Assembly: GCA_000226015.1 (NCBI GenBank)
Contig: JH153021.1
Location: forward strand, 47,925-83,196
DNA from: Mnemiopsis leidyi
Lineage: Eukaryota; Ctenophora; Tentaculata; Lobata; Bolinopsidae
Direction: 5' to 3'
DNA: 35,272 bases
The position numbers were made by a program, and so were the translations under genes. Positions 13,209 through 23,800 of the stretch are shown here, piece after piece. Each line of letters begins with the position of its first letter. Positions within the stretch are counted from its first letter, which is position 1. Under the pieces are notes generated by a model that worked only from the letters and a program-made list of their open reading frames with translations, did not search any database and was not told the origin of the DNA.

Positions 13209-14415
13209 GGAATGGTCACCTATATTAACGTCCATGATTAGATTCAAGTAAATGAAAAATTAAATGATGAATTCAAATGTTATGTAAATTTGTAGCAAAA
13301 AGAATTTATAGTAGGTAAAATGTTAACTCATATGAAAGTCTATATTTTCACGATAGACCATGGGAAATTAAGGGGCGTCAGGGACAGTGCCTTACCGTCT
13401 ACTCTATAGAAATTAGAGACTGCCATGAAGCTATGTTATGGCAGGTATAGTAACAACGTAGACACCTAGATTGCAATCGTATAGAACTTAAAACAACAAG
13501 TAGACTAGGACAACAAGTATAGGAGAGATTAAACAATATAACGAAATTGCAACTTGCTACTTTACATTTATAACTTATTAAATACTGCGGCATAACTTAC
13601 TACTTCGGAATGCCAATGGGTATACGAATATTTGATAGCATATATCGGCCAACCCTAGACTTTCTATCAACTTGATGCACATTGTACCAGAGACTGGAAG
13701 GCATCTACGACAACCTTACCAAATTTATGATGCCTCACATTTTTCGCCATCCTTAATGTTCATCAAAAATTTCTTAGAAATGTCTAGAGTGAAGATATTT
13801 TAATCCTATAGTCATCGAATTATTCGAAATCAAATAAAATATTTCAGGATTGCTTGTTTTCTACAAATGGAGTACCGAAAGATTTGAATTTTGAATCATA
13901 ATTCATTTCACCTAATCAAAATCATGAACAAAAAGCAAATATATAAAATGCTATTTACGAGCAAAAGGAATCTGAAGACATTCCTGACCAGCTGGCAGTT
14001 CTCGGTCCAATATGCACAACCTACTATGATTAATCTGAATTTGCGGTCGGAAAGGTTGACCACAATTTTCCTTCAGCCGAAGTGTCACATGGTCAAAATT
14101 ACCGTGGTCAAAATTACCTTTGACCATTGATCATGGGGCAAATACCAGGGCTCTTGGTCAAAGCCCCATCCGCCCCCAGTATACTGTCATTGCCAGTAGA
14201 CTGTCAGATTGATATACGTGAAATGACTTCTATCTCAATGCCTCGATATTATAGTTGCTATAGTTTCAGGTATTACCTCGTGTATAATTACGTATGAAAC
14301 GAACAACCTGACTCCAGTTGTAGCGAGATCAGATACACTTCACTAATCACAAGAGTTGAGACTTTTAGCTGCCTATAGCGGATTGAACTGGATCTGATAG
14401 GTCCTCAATCCGGGT
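13209..14415. other. Gene-poor stretch
   Basis: The plus-strand frame at 13891-14130 has no family match. 'tggtcaaaattacc' is duplicated at 14091-14118. Nothing else is supported. Confidence 0.5.
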
Positions 14416-14416
14416 T

Positions 14417-14700
14417 ACTGGACGTACAAAACTTAATAAGGGGCCATTATTCTAAACATATCTTATTACAGCAGAAATTTGGTGTCAAAACTCAACAGGA
14501 TCTTTAATATTCGTGACCAAATATTGAAAATCTGCCGAAACATTAAGTTCACGTGGTCACTGGACGTACAAAACGTAATAAGGGGACACTTCTAAATATA
14601 TTCTTATTACAGCAGGAATTTGTAGAGCTCCCATCCATTAAAACTCACAAGGAGCATCAACTTTTGTGATCAAATATTGAAAATCTGCCAAAGAATTAGA
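14417..14700. repeat. Diverged ~140 bp tandem duplication
   Basis: Both halves begin with actggacgtacaaaac (about 14417 and 14557). They continue with aataagggg, cttattacagcag.aattt and caaatattgaaaatctgcc in the same order. Divergence and small indels indicate an older duplication than the 59 bp one. Confidence 0.85.
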
Positions 14701-16680
14701 ATCACAAATCTAATTTTTTCGTCAGTTAGTCTACGGACCTTCTGCTATGACAGTGAAAAAAACCGCTCTTTAAATTGTCCTTACTCAATTCTTATTGGAA
14801 CACGTGCTTCCATGCCGGACCGGTAACTTGATTAAAGTTGAATGTGGGTCCTAGATAAAGTCGAGGTAGCAAACCACGAGGCTTCTGTGTTAACTCTACA
14901 AATTAATCCTATAAGAATGGTTTTTTTGTAATTGTTCTGTTTGTTGGGTTCTGATATTTCTAACATATGTTTTTTCTCTTTGTTTACACCAATATTGGAA
15001 TTATTGCCTAGTGTTTAATACTTGGCAAGTGTCCAATAAAAAGGGTTTGATCACCTGCCAGCTGTACCTGTCCTTAAATAGTTAAATGTTTACCACTGGC
15101 CACGCGATCATCTTAAAGTTATCAGTGCAAAATACATCGGTGTAAAACGTTCGTTTTTATGTTGCTATAAAAACTGTCCAGCATGAACATTGCATATCTG
15201 AGAAATAAAAGTATAAAAACGAGAAATTTATGATTATTTAAAATAACTTATACTTAAAAATTTTAAGTCCTGGCAATTAATTAAGTGATTACTACATGCT
15301 TGCACGAAGTAAATTTTCTTCAGAAGATACTTCGGTCCAACACTATCCATTAGGTCTGCACTCTGCATGATCCATGAAATGTCTAAACATTGTTCATAAC
15401 TGGATTTACCATGCTGAACGAGGTCACGCTGTGCTAGCGTCATTCATGAATTTCTATTAAATTCGAGAAAATTCGATTTTACAAAGTACATGTGGCACTG
15501 CCACCAAGATGGGACCCACATACATGAACCACTTGCCTTGACCACGGATAATTAACATTTACACTTTAGGAAAAGCCCAGCCTTAATTGCAGAATCTCAC
15601 ATATGGCAACTAATGTCCAGCTTGATTGTTTTCATTTATTAAAGTAGCGAGGTGTTACATTGTACAGTGTATTTTTAAAATCCGACTTTTTTTAAATCCC
15701 GGCGAGACAGATGATTTTCATTGCGTTGTAGAACAGTCATGTTTAACTTGTCCAATAGTTGAACATGAATACCAGCATCATGCTTTAAGGCGGTTTTTAC
15801 AAGCTACATCTGTTCTGTTTGATTTGTTTGAGTGTCAAAAAAATCAAGTTAAACTCTATGTTCGCCGCACTTTGTTTACCTCATGAAAGTTTTAGATTTA
15901 GCGGGCTGTGCCAGCTCCCAGAGATTGATGGGGGTAATAGAGAACAGTAACAACGACGTGCAGTTAAAGGAAAAAGGAAACAGCTCCAGGGCTGAATTGT
16001 GTAAGTCAACGGTTGTTTTTTATCGCTCTATAGAAAATAAATGCCAGATCTTAAATCACTGTTTCGGACTGATAAATCAAGATTCTCAAGTGATTTTAGG
16101 TGCCAACTTTATCTCAAGTGATTACAGGTGCCCCCTGATTACAGGTGCCCAACCGTCCGTTCGATAAAGAGGAGTAATAGCTAAGAAGGGAGAACTTTCT
16201 GTTTTCTTGCGGATCGTGCCAATCAAATGTGGAGTTTTTTATGTTTAAAGTGCTTAGAAGCTTAAGAAGTACCACAAAACCTTGAAACTGTTGGTAATTC
16301 TGGGGTGAAGACAACACCTAACACCTTACAGTTAACAGTTAGTGTTACTGAACCAATAAGGCAATAAGACAGTTCTGGATACCGCCACCGATTTTCAAGT
16401 TAAAATTTGCTGTAATCTTATTCCGATTTGAGACAAAACGGCTCAGAGGTAGGCTGTGCCAAGTATGGTTCCAGTTTCCTGTTTCAGATAAATATGGATC
16501 CGATAATTGGGACAAAAATTCGCCTAATTGATCGGTCAGGGGTAGTGATTAACTCTTTTCGATCAAGAAAAGAGCTTTACTTGAAATCGATCGCACTCGA
16601 TCAGAACATGCCATGCCAATATCATCACTTTTCATTAAGGTTGTTCTCGTTTGGTTGAATTTCTAGATTCTTCACGGTCT
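14701..16680. other. Gene-poor stretch upstream of the M13-like gene
   Basis: Open frames at 15626-15886, 15883-16167 and 16428-16658 have no recognisable motif and no convincing splice context. The last few hundred bases may contain the promoter of the M13-like gene, but I see no clear TATA box or initiator. Confidence 0.45.
16084..16150. repeat. Short ~20-26 bp tandem repeat, 3 copies
   Basis: 'ctcaagtgatt.taggtgcc' at 16084, 'ctcaagtgattacaggtgcc' at 16113 and a shortened 'ctgattacaggtgcc' follow one another. Confidence 0.8.
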
Positions 16681-16681
16681 A

Positions 16682-19600
16682 ATGGCAATGGCTAGTCCAG
16701 GTGAGCCTGTTCTTTCTAAGGTCTGGATTATTTCCTATCAGCTAACCCACCATCCATGTCAAATGTGCTTCGAAGTCATTACTTAAATCTTGGAATTTGA
16801 ACGTGTTCTCCTTTAATAACTAGATTTAACTAAGGTAACGTTTCACCGACACAAATCGAAAATAAACAACAACAATAACATCACAATGTCTGGGATATAA
16901 ACTCCCCCTCTCTTCAGATAAAATGGGTTCAGAAGATAAGTTTGTGGACGAAGGAACGAGAAAGAAATTGTTTGGGTTGACTATTGGATTGATAGTGACT
17001 GGATTGATAGCTGTAGTTCTGCTCGGCGTGTTGATTTGGTCTGTTAACGACCGGGTAAGAGATTTACTACCTGATAAAATGCAGAACTTTTAAGATTTCC
17101 AAAAACATAAAAATAGTTGCATAGGTAGCAGCATATTTGAGGAAACCGGCGTAAATGGAATGTATTTGACGCTGTACGATACCAGACTGCATTGAAATTA
17201 AAATTTTAATACGGAAAAAAAGTAACTTAAAATTTATTCTTACGCATGAATGCATCATCAGTATTGCTTTAATGTTTTCACAAGTTCCAGCACTTTTTGC
17301 CAAAAATCAAATTCGACTTCATTTAAATTCGACTTCATTTCAAATATGTACTTCAGTCAAAATACTTGAAGTACAAAATAACCAAGTCCTAATTCAAGCC
17401 CCCTCCTCCCTCAGAAAGGTCTGGTGAAACCTCCGGAGCCAGGCTTTGTACGAGCCTCGTCAGCGATGAGTAGCAACATGGATCTGAGTGCAGACCCGTG
17501 CGAGGACTTTGCTACATACGCTTGTGGGGGGTGGATGAAGAAGCACGTCATTCCTGACGACATGTGAGTTGGGTGCGATTTATTTCTGTTTTATATATAT
17601 ACCTTACAAGACATTTTTGTGGCGGACCAATTTGCGACGACCGAAATTTTGGCGGTCCGAAAATATGGCGAAATTGAACAAAAACCGTCACATTTCGGAC
17701 GTCACAGAAAATAAGGGTATTTTTCATCATTTTGTTGTCTGACACAATGGAAATTCAAAATTTTCTAAAAGTCAGTAAAATCATGTTGAAACAAAATGTT
17801 AGGAAGGGTTACAGTGAATATTTTTCTAGTGAGGTTCAGCTGACTACAGGTGTCGGTGCACATGACGTTGCCGTTGATTTGAGATCATCGGTTCTTAAAG
17901 CTAACTCTAAGCGCGCGATTTTGATAGTTCAGATCTTGAACAAATTTCAATCTGAGAAAGGTGTTGCTATTATCAGAAACGGGTTTAGAAAAGCTGGAAT
18001 AACTGAAGCGATTGAATTGGTAGAATTTCCGGAACAGTATATCTGCATCACATGGCTCATTGAATTTGGTATTAAATTGTTTATGTTAGCACATAAATGA
18101 AATTTATAGTAAATTTAAAACGTATTAACATTCAATTTGACATTCAATTCATCATGGAATATTTTGTTTATTTGTCCCACCATCATATCACTAATTTTTC
18201 AAGAACAAAATGAATCGATGAAGCCACAATTATTGGAATAAGCTAAAAATAATGCGACGGATTCTATTACGACGACCGAAATTCTGGCGGTCCGAAAATA
18301 TGGCGAAATTTCGGAAAACCGTCGCATTTCGTACGTTATAAAAATGTCTTGTAAGGTATATAGACGCTATAAGTATGATATTAGTTACCAATACCATTTT
18401 AATTACAATCGTTGCTATACAGTAACATCAACCACAGCAGTTGATATCTTTGCTAAAGTTACTCTTGTGGCTATCAGGCTATATTTACAATTGTTGCAAG
18501 GTATGCAGAACGAAAAAGATTACTTCTTCTTTACTCTTAGTCCCACGACGATCAATGTCATAGACCGAGTTTTTGCAAATAGCAAATACTTGTCACCTAA
18601 TGACGAGAGATAATGACGAGAGATATTGTCAGGGATCAATGGTCGAACTTTGTTATACTGCGAGACGAAACTGCTGTAACCTTGTTGAACCTGTTTAACG
18701 CTTTGTTGGACACAACAAAAGATAACAGCGAGAAACCTGAGTTTGAAACTAAGGTAGAAAACTCAGCATCTAGTTTCAATGAGAGTATCTCTTCTTAAAG
18801 TACATTATTTAGTTTTGATTAAGTTGTGACATCGACAGAGTTGCTTGAAAGTGATGTGTTGAAGCTGACTCATTGTTCAATCACTGACACGTTTAACAAA
18901 ATATATAATCTCACTGTAAAATGAACAATAATTCTGACGTTTATAAAAAGTGTGCTAAATAATGAATGAAGTAAGATAATGAACCCATATGCCCCCTCAA
19001 TTGAGAAAAGTTAATTTCTATCTCGGAAGCTCAGGTGTGAAACAAGACATTTTACAGATGCTAGATTTCTACAAGAGCTGCATGGACACTAGTGTAATGG
19101 ACGCAGAGGATGCAGAGGATACGTTAAGCACTGTAGTTGGGAGTATCTTATCGGCGGCAACCAAATCAGATGCGGTAAAGATAGTGGCAGCGCAGAGCAT
19201 CAACGTGTTTTATCAGCTTTACGTGGAGCCAGACAATAAAAACCCTGCAATTAACTCCATCTATGTGAGTAATCTTAGTAAACTCAGTAAATTGAGGGAA
19301 ACAAAGGGAAACTTTTTTAAACTGAGGAGAGTAAATTAGACTAAGGGGGTGCAAATAAAATCATAAAAAATGATTTTTTACGGCCCCTCCCCAAATGGAA
19401 CAACAACGATGCCCCATATTTGATACCAGTTTTCGAATTGATATAACATTGGAACGTATCACGTTGGTTCATTACCAATACAACGATATTACAGATGGTG
19501 CAGGGAGCGTTAGGAATGTCTCTCAAAGAGGAGTACAACAGAACTCAATTCGCGAGTGAAGACGTTCAAAAAGTAACTTATGTTATAATTTTACATGCAT

Positions 19601-20026
19601 AGCTAAAGCTAGGTATTAAAGTTTAAAACAAGAAACAAAATAATGTAATGAGCGCCGTAGAGATTGATATGACGGTTTTTAATCAAATTTACACTGAATA
19701 TGGACTACGTAAAGGAAGAAAATTTAATAGCTTACTTTTAATTATATAGTGCAAAAATATTTGTTATATGACGTCACGTCTTAGGTAATAAGGTGGTTAA
19801 ATGACCTTATATCATATATGGTGGAAAATGACCATTTTGTCACAATGACGATTAAAGGTTTGATTGATGTTAAAGTTTAACAGTAACTAGATGTTTATTT
19901 CAGAAACAAGAATATTACAAAAAGTATCTAAAGAATCTTTGGGCGAATTACAACCCTAGCTCGGAAGAAACGGAACTTGACGCAAAAGTAACAAAAATAT
20001 ACGAATTTGAGGAGTGTATCGCTGGG
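16682..20026 (+). CDS. Neprilysin/ECE-like M13 family protein, N-terminal part only
   Basis: Seven exons join in frame with GT-AG borders: 16682-16700, 16918-17054, 17415-17563, 18633-18753, 19058-19264, 19495-19572, 19904-20026, giving about 278 residues. The protein begins MAMASPDKMGSEDKF. A basic turn then precedes one membrane segment (about residues 24-48, GLTIGLIVTGLIAVVLLGVL), as in type II membrane M13 peptidases. The luminal part has the family signature DPCEDFATYACGGW followed by IPDD, then FVILRDE, FYKSCMD, INVFYQLYVEPD and EEYNRTQFASEDV, all in the order typical of the M13 N-terminal domain. The two cysteines that normally precede the DPC motif are absent. The family's zinc ligands (HExxH...E) and C-terminal domain are not found in this window, so the gene is truncated, rearranged or continues elsewhere. 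A second in-frame ATG lies at 16923. The family assignment is firm; peptidase activity is not supported. Confidence 0.85.
17309..17340. repeat. 16 bp tandem duplication in intron 2
   Basis: aaattcgacttcattt occurs twice without gap, shortly before the third exon of the M13-like gene. Confidence 0.85.
17596..18362 (+). mobile_element. ~770 bp inverted-repeat DNA transposon in an intron
   Basis: The ends tatataccttacaagaca at 17596 and its reverse complement up to 18362 match perfectly for about 23 bp (through 'ttttt' at 17618 and from 18340). Inside each end lies a related GC-richer block, acgaccgaaattNtggcggt...ccgaaaatatggcgaaat, in the same orientation at about 17633 and 18271. The ends also contain further complementary pieces such as the gtcgcattt/aaatgcgac type. 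The element sits in the intron between M13-like exons 3 and 4 and does not interrupt an exon. It carries one open frame (17747-18100) resembling a pogo/Tigger transposase tail. TA dinucleotides flank both ends, which fits Tc1/mariner-pogo insertion, but the surrounding tata run prevents a firm call of the duplication. Confidence 0.75.
17747..18100 (+). pseudogene. C-terminal remnant of a pogo/Tigger-like transposase
   Basis: An open frame of 117 codons starts at an ATG within the inverted-repeat element. Its second half contains HDVAVDLRSSVLKANSKRA and later IIRNGFRKAGITEAIE. A helical segment ending in 'GFRKAGI' after a 'vDLr.svlK...kr.i' block is the usual end of pogo/Tigger (CENP-B-like) transposases, as I know the family. 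The DNA-binding domains and the DDE catalytic core are missing, so this is an internally deleted, non-autonomous copy. The assignment rests on this tail only. Confidence 0.55.
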
Positions 20027-20229
20027 GTGAGTGGTACACGAAAATATAAACTTAAATTAACGAATAGACGGACAGACCAACTTGCATGCAAATCTAAAGG
20101 CTAACCTTATCTCCGCTTGTTCCTGATAAGAATACATGTATCCCAATAAGCTGTATCAGCCGTCTTTATCTCAGTGTCACTTTAGTCTGACAGACCTTGT
20201 GGCGATTTTGACGTTGTTATCTTTTTTAG

Positions 20230-20268
20230 GGTTCGAATCTAGAGGTTCTTATTGGAGCACGGGTTTGA
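20230..20268 (+). other. Possible short terminal exon of the M13-like gene
   Basis: After the last solid exon (donor GTGAGT at 20027) the next good acceptor is ttatcttttttag at 20216-20229. Joining there keeps the frame and adds 12 residues (GSNLEVLIGARV) before a TGA at 20266-20268. This would produce a short M13-like protein without a catalytic domain. It could equally be chance. The same bases contain a GGTTCGAATC B-box-like string. Confidence 0.25.
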
Positions 20269-20895
20269 TTTCAATAAGAGATAATACAAATTAAGAGATA
20301 TTGTACCCGCAGGACTTAGGTAACATGAACCTGCACCATCCCGTGAAACACGGTCTTGGGGCCCACAATTTAAATGCTTCAAATTCCGTTTAAACTCAAT
20401 ACCTGATCCGGAAGAAGCTTCAACGTCCAGCGCCCTTCTTTCATAGTTTATCGATTTAAAATAGTATCCAGCTTAAGATTTTTCATAGCTTCTTCATTTC
20501 CTATTTTTGAATAGATGTAAAATGATGATTAAAGGTTTGTGCGGATAAATGATTAGCGAGTAATACTAGATAGCTGAACACAACAGAAAATTTTGCTTAA
20601 TTCGCATACACCACCGAAAGAAATACCAATGATCTGGATTTTATTCATTTAATCTCTAAAAATTGGAAAGCATAGCAATTTGGAACAAAAGAATAAACCG
20701 CTAAAATAAAAAACAATTAAATTACAATAAACTAGAGTATGGAGATTATAACATAACTCCAAACTTTATAACTGTGTGGGAATTTGAGAGTCTTTTCTCA
20801 GTACGTTACCACGGTAAAACATTTCAAATATTTTGAATATTTTAAATATTAAACGGAAACAACAAATATAAAATTAGAAACTCTAGAGGGATTGT
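20269..20895. other. Convergent intergenic stretch
   Basis: AT-rich sequence between the 3' ends of the M13-like gene (plus) and the BTB gene (minus). No M13 exon with HExxH or other conserved residues is seen here on either strand. Confidence 0.6.
20640..20645 (-). other. Candidate polyadenylation signal of the BTB gene
   Basis: The plus-strand tttatt reads AATAAA on the minus strand, about 250 bases beyond the stop codon at 20896-20898. The sequence between is AT-rich and non-coding. Confidence 0.3.
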
Positions 20896-23800
20896 TCAAC
20901 ACAGAAAAATAAACTGCAAATTACCAGCTTTTTCCAGAATTTGTCTCAGAGCACCGAGAGTAAGTTTTGCAGAAACAGGGTATCGGTCCAGGATCCTATT
21001 TGCATCATAGAGCACGACGTAGCCTGGGAGCGGGCGTCCCTTTCTGTTTTTTATTGCTCGCATTTTCGTCTTTACAGAAATGGGTTGATCAGCGAATTTC
21101 TTGTCAAGAGAGATAATGTGATCTTTGGTGAACAGTTTGAAGGGTTTGAGAAGGTAGATTTCAGGAGGAGCTGTATGGTGGATTGTCATGGGTCGTGTCG
21201 TTATGTTATGGGTCTTGTGACGTGTGCACGTGAGTGCGCGCACGTCTGGCAGTAAGTGTTGCACGTGCGGAAGTAGGACGCGAGAAGTGTAGGATTCAGG
21301 AATGTTATGGTAGCAGATTGTTTGTAGGAGGGACCTGATGGTAGTCTGGTCTGAAGGGTGATGTTCACTCCACCGCATCGCACATTCCACAAGGAGAAAC
21401 TCGTACTTACCTGCAGAAGATGTGAAAATTTAACTCAATAAAAGTTTGCTAATTAAGTAATTACTATCGGGCTGGGAGGAAATCGAATTATGGGTTTAGG
21501 GGTAGGTGCCTAATTTGGGTAATAAATTTGGCCTGTGTTCTAACAGCCTACAATTAAAGGTCCACGACAGTTTAATTTATGAGCAAGAAATCTGACTCCG
21601 CAAAATATTGGTTTTAAAACGATCAAAGGCATTACTTACTTTGACCAAATCTTAAAACTTCGCGTATAAAAATCCTAGATATGTACTTTAGTACCTGCGT
21701 GAATTTCGAGTAGTAAATCTCTGACCACCTCCCCGGACAGCTGCTCCCAGTTAACATGGTGGATGTTAGTAGTTATAGAGGACATGATGTACTGCACACA
21801 TAACTTCAAGATGTTCAGATGTTTAGTTACAGAGTAGGTCTGGAGCAGGGAGGTAATGTTGAGGGGGTCTACTAGCTGGTTGTCTGAGATGTACTCGATA
21901 ACACACTGTCTGGTGGTGGGGTTAGCTCGGGGGAAACTCTCCCGGAGGACCTGGACAAGATTGGAGTAGAGGGAAGTGGTGGACTGAGGGAGTCTGGTAG
22001 ATACTTGGTAAGCAGAGAACATAAAGACTGAGATATTCTAGTAGATAACGTAGAGCAGTAGGAAACTTACAAGCAGTTACTGAATACTTAAATAAGCAGC
22101 TGAGAACTAGCGGTCCCATACAGTAACCACTAACCAAGTAATTGATACCCCAGCTAGTAATTAAGTAGCAGATATCCCAGCAAGTAAATAAGTAACTGAT
22201 TCCAAAGAAAGTAATTACGTAACTGGTACCCCAGCTAGTAACTTAGCAACAGATATCCCAGCTAGTAACTAAGTAACTGATTCCCAAGCTAGTAACTATG
22301 TAACTGCTGCCCCAGCTGGTATCTTAACAACTAATACCCCAGCTGTTAACTAAGTAACAGATATTCCAGCTAGTAACTAAGTAACTGATACACCAGCTAG
22401 TAATTAAGTAACTGACACACCAGTTAGTAACTAAGTTTCTGATACCCCAGTTAGTAACTTAGCAACTGATACCCCAGCTGATAACTAAGTAACTAATTCT
22501 AAACTAACCTTGATAAGCTGCTGGGCGTCAGCACACTTAGCGCTGTTGTTGTTTTGTACGGAATGCACTATCAACTTCAACAAACTCTCGTCGTCAGGTG
22601 ACAGTTTCCTAGTGCTGGAAGTTGACTGTGTCACGTGTTCGACCTCAGGAATGCTCTTCAGAGATACCAACCCCGGCACTTTCATGTATTTGTTGATCTT
22701 GATAAATAGTTGCAGCTTGGTGGCGTCCTCCAAACCTTTGACGTTGGAGATCCAGTCGTAGACTGGGCCAATAAGCTTCTCCTGGCTGGGAATGAAATTT
22801 GAGAATTGAGCGGGTAATGGGGCTGGATTTTCTATCTAGGAACAAATTATTGAACAAAGCAAGGCTAGATAAGCGTCTTTTTAAATCCACAGACTTATAC
22901 AGAGACAGGTATATGTGAGGAGGTGTTGCAAAATTGCTTTGACGTCTGACAGTGATTGACCATCGAGCAGCCGGGTACGAGCAATCACTATCGAGAAACG
23001 CTCTCACGTGTCAAACAATGCGAAACCTCCCCACGAATATCGTTCTACATAGATAACACATTACACGAAATACGAGATTACGCCGTACTCAGTCTGTTTT
23101 ATTAAGTACCATTTCATACCTGAGAAGATGGTAGCGAACGTTCATTAGCAGTTCCGTCATGTATTCTCCTCTTTTTTCCATGTCAAACTCGTACCACCTA
23201 CTCACGTAGTAAAATACCTGATTTTTTACTGAAATTATTAACTGGCAAGTGTGGAAGCAAAGTTGTAAAAACTTCTATAACATAGAGTGAGGGAGGGCTT
23301 TTTTAGGTCCTTAATTCGAGCAAGCTCGACTCCCAGATTTGTGCAATGATTTATAGCGGGTGCGTTATGTTGTGGGTGTGCCAAGGATCAACCGAACTAC
23401 ATGATGTGTACGGAGCAGATATTTGAACGGACACGATTTCCACTGGTATTCATTTTAGAAAATTGCACGGAAATATCAGTTTTATCTAGTAATTTACTGA
23501 AGCTTGAGCAATATTGTGATTCTCTGTCAAAATATTGGTTACTAACATCCGATTCTTCAATGCAAAGATCATCAGCGGCCAGCAAAGCTTTCACCAACTC
23601 AGGTTCCAAAGTCCACATATCTCCAGAATCCATAAGGGTACAGAATAAAGGGGTATCTAGTTTCTTTATACAGAGTTCTTTTAGCTTTTCGCATCGCAGC
23701 TTTATTGCAAGTCTAAAAAGGGGAATAAGGTCGACACTTAGACTAGTTCTTCAATACAAACATTCTACCATATATATATTATATAACGTCAAGTGAAATC

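Noticed and set aside
18344-18613. Plus-strand frame between the transposon and M13-like exon 4
   Set aside because: It begins inside the transposon end and stops before the exon. The true exon 4 uses the acceptor at 18631-18632 in another frame.
20216-20245. GGTTCGAATC as a tRNA B-box
   Set aside because: No matching A-box or cloverleaf upstream, and a T6 run (a Pol III stop) lies just before it.
20941-21255. Plus-strand frame over the BTB gene
   Set aside because: Antisense shadow of the last BTB exon, which is supported by phase and content on the minus strand.
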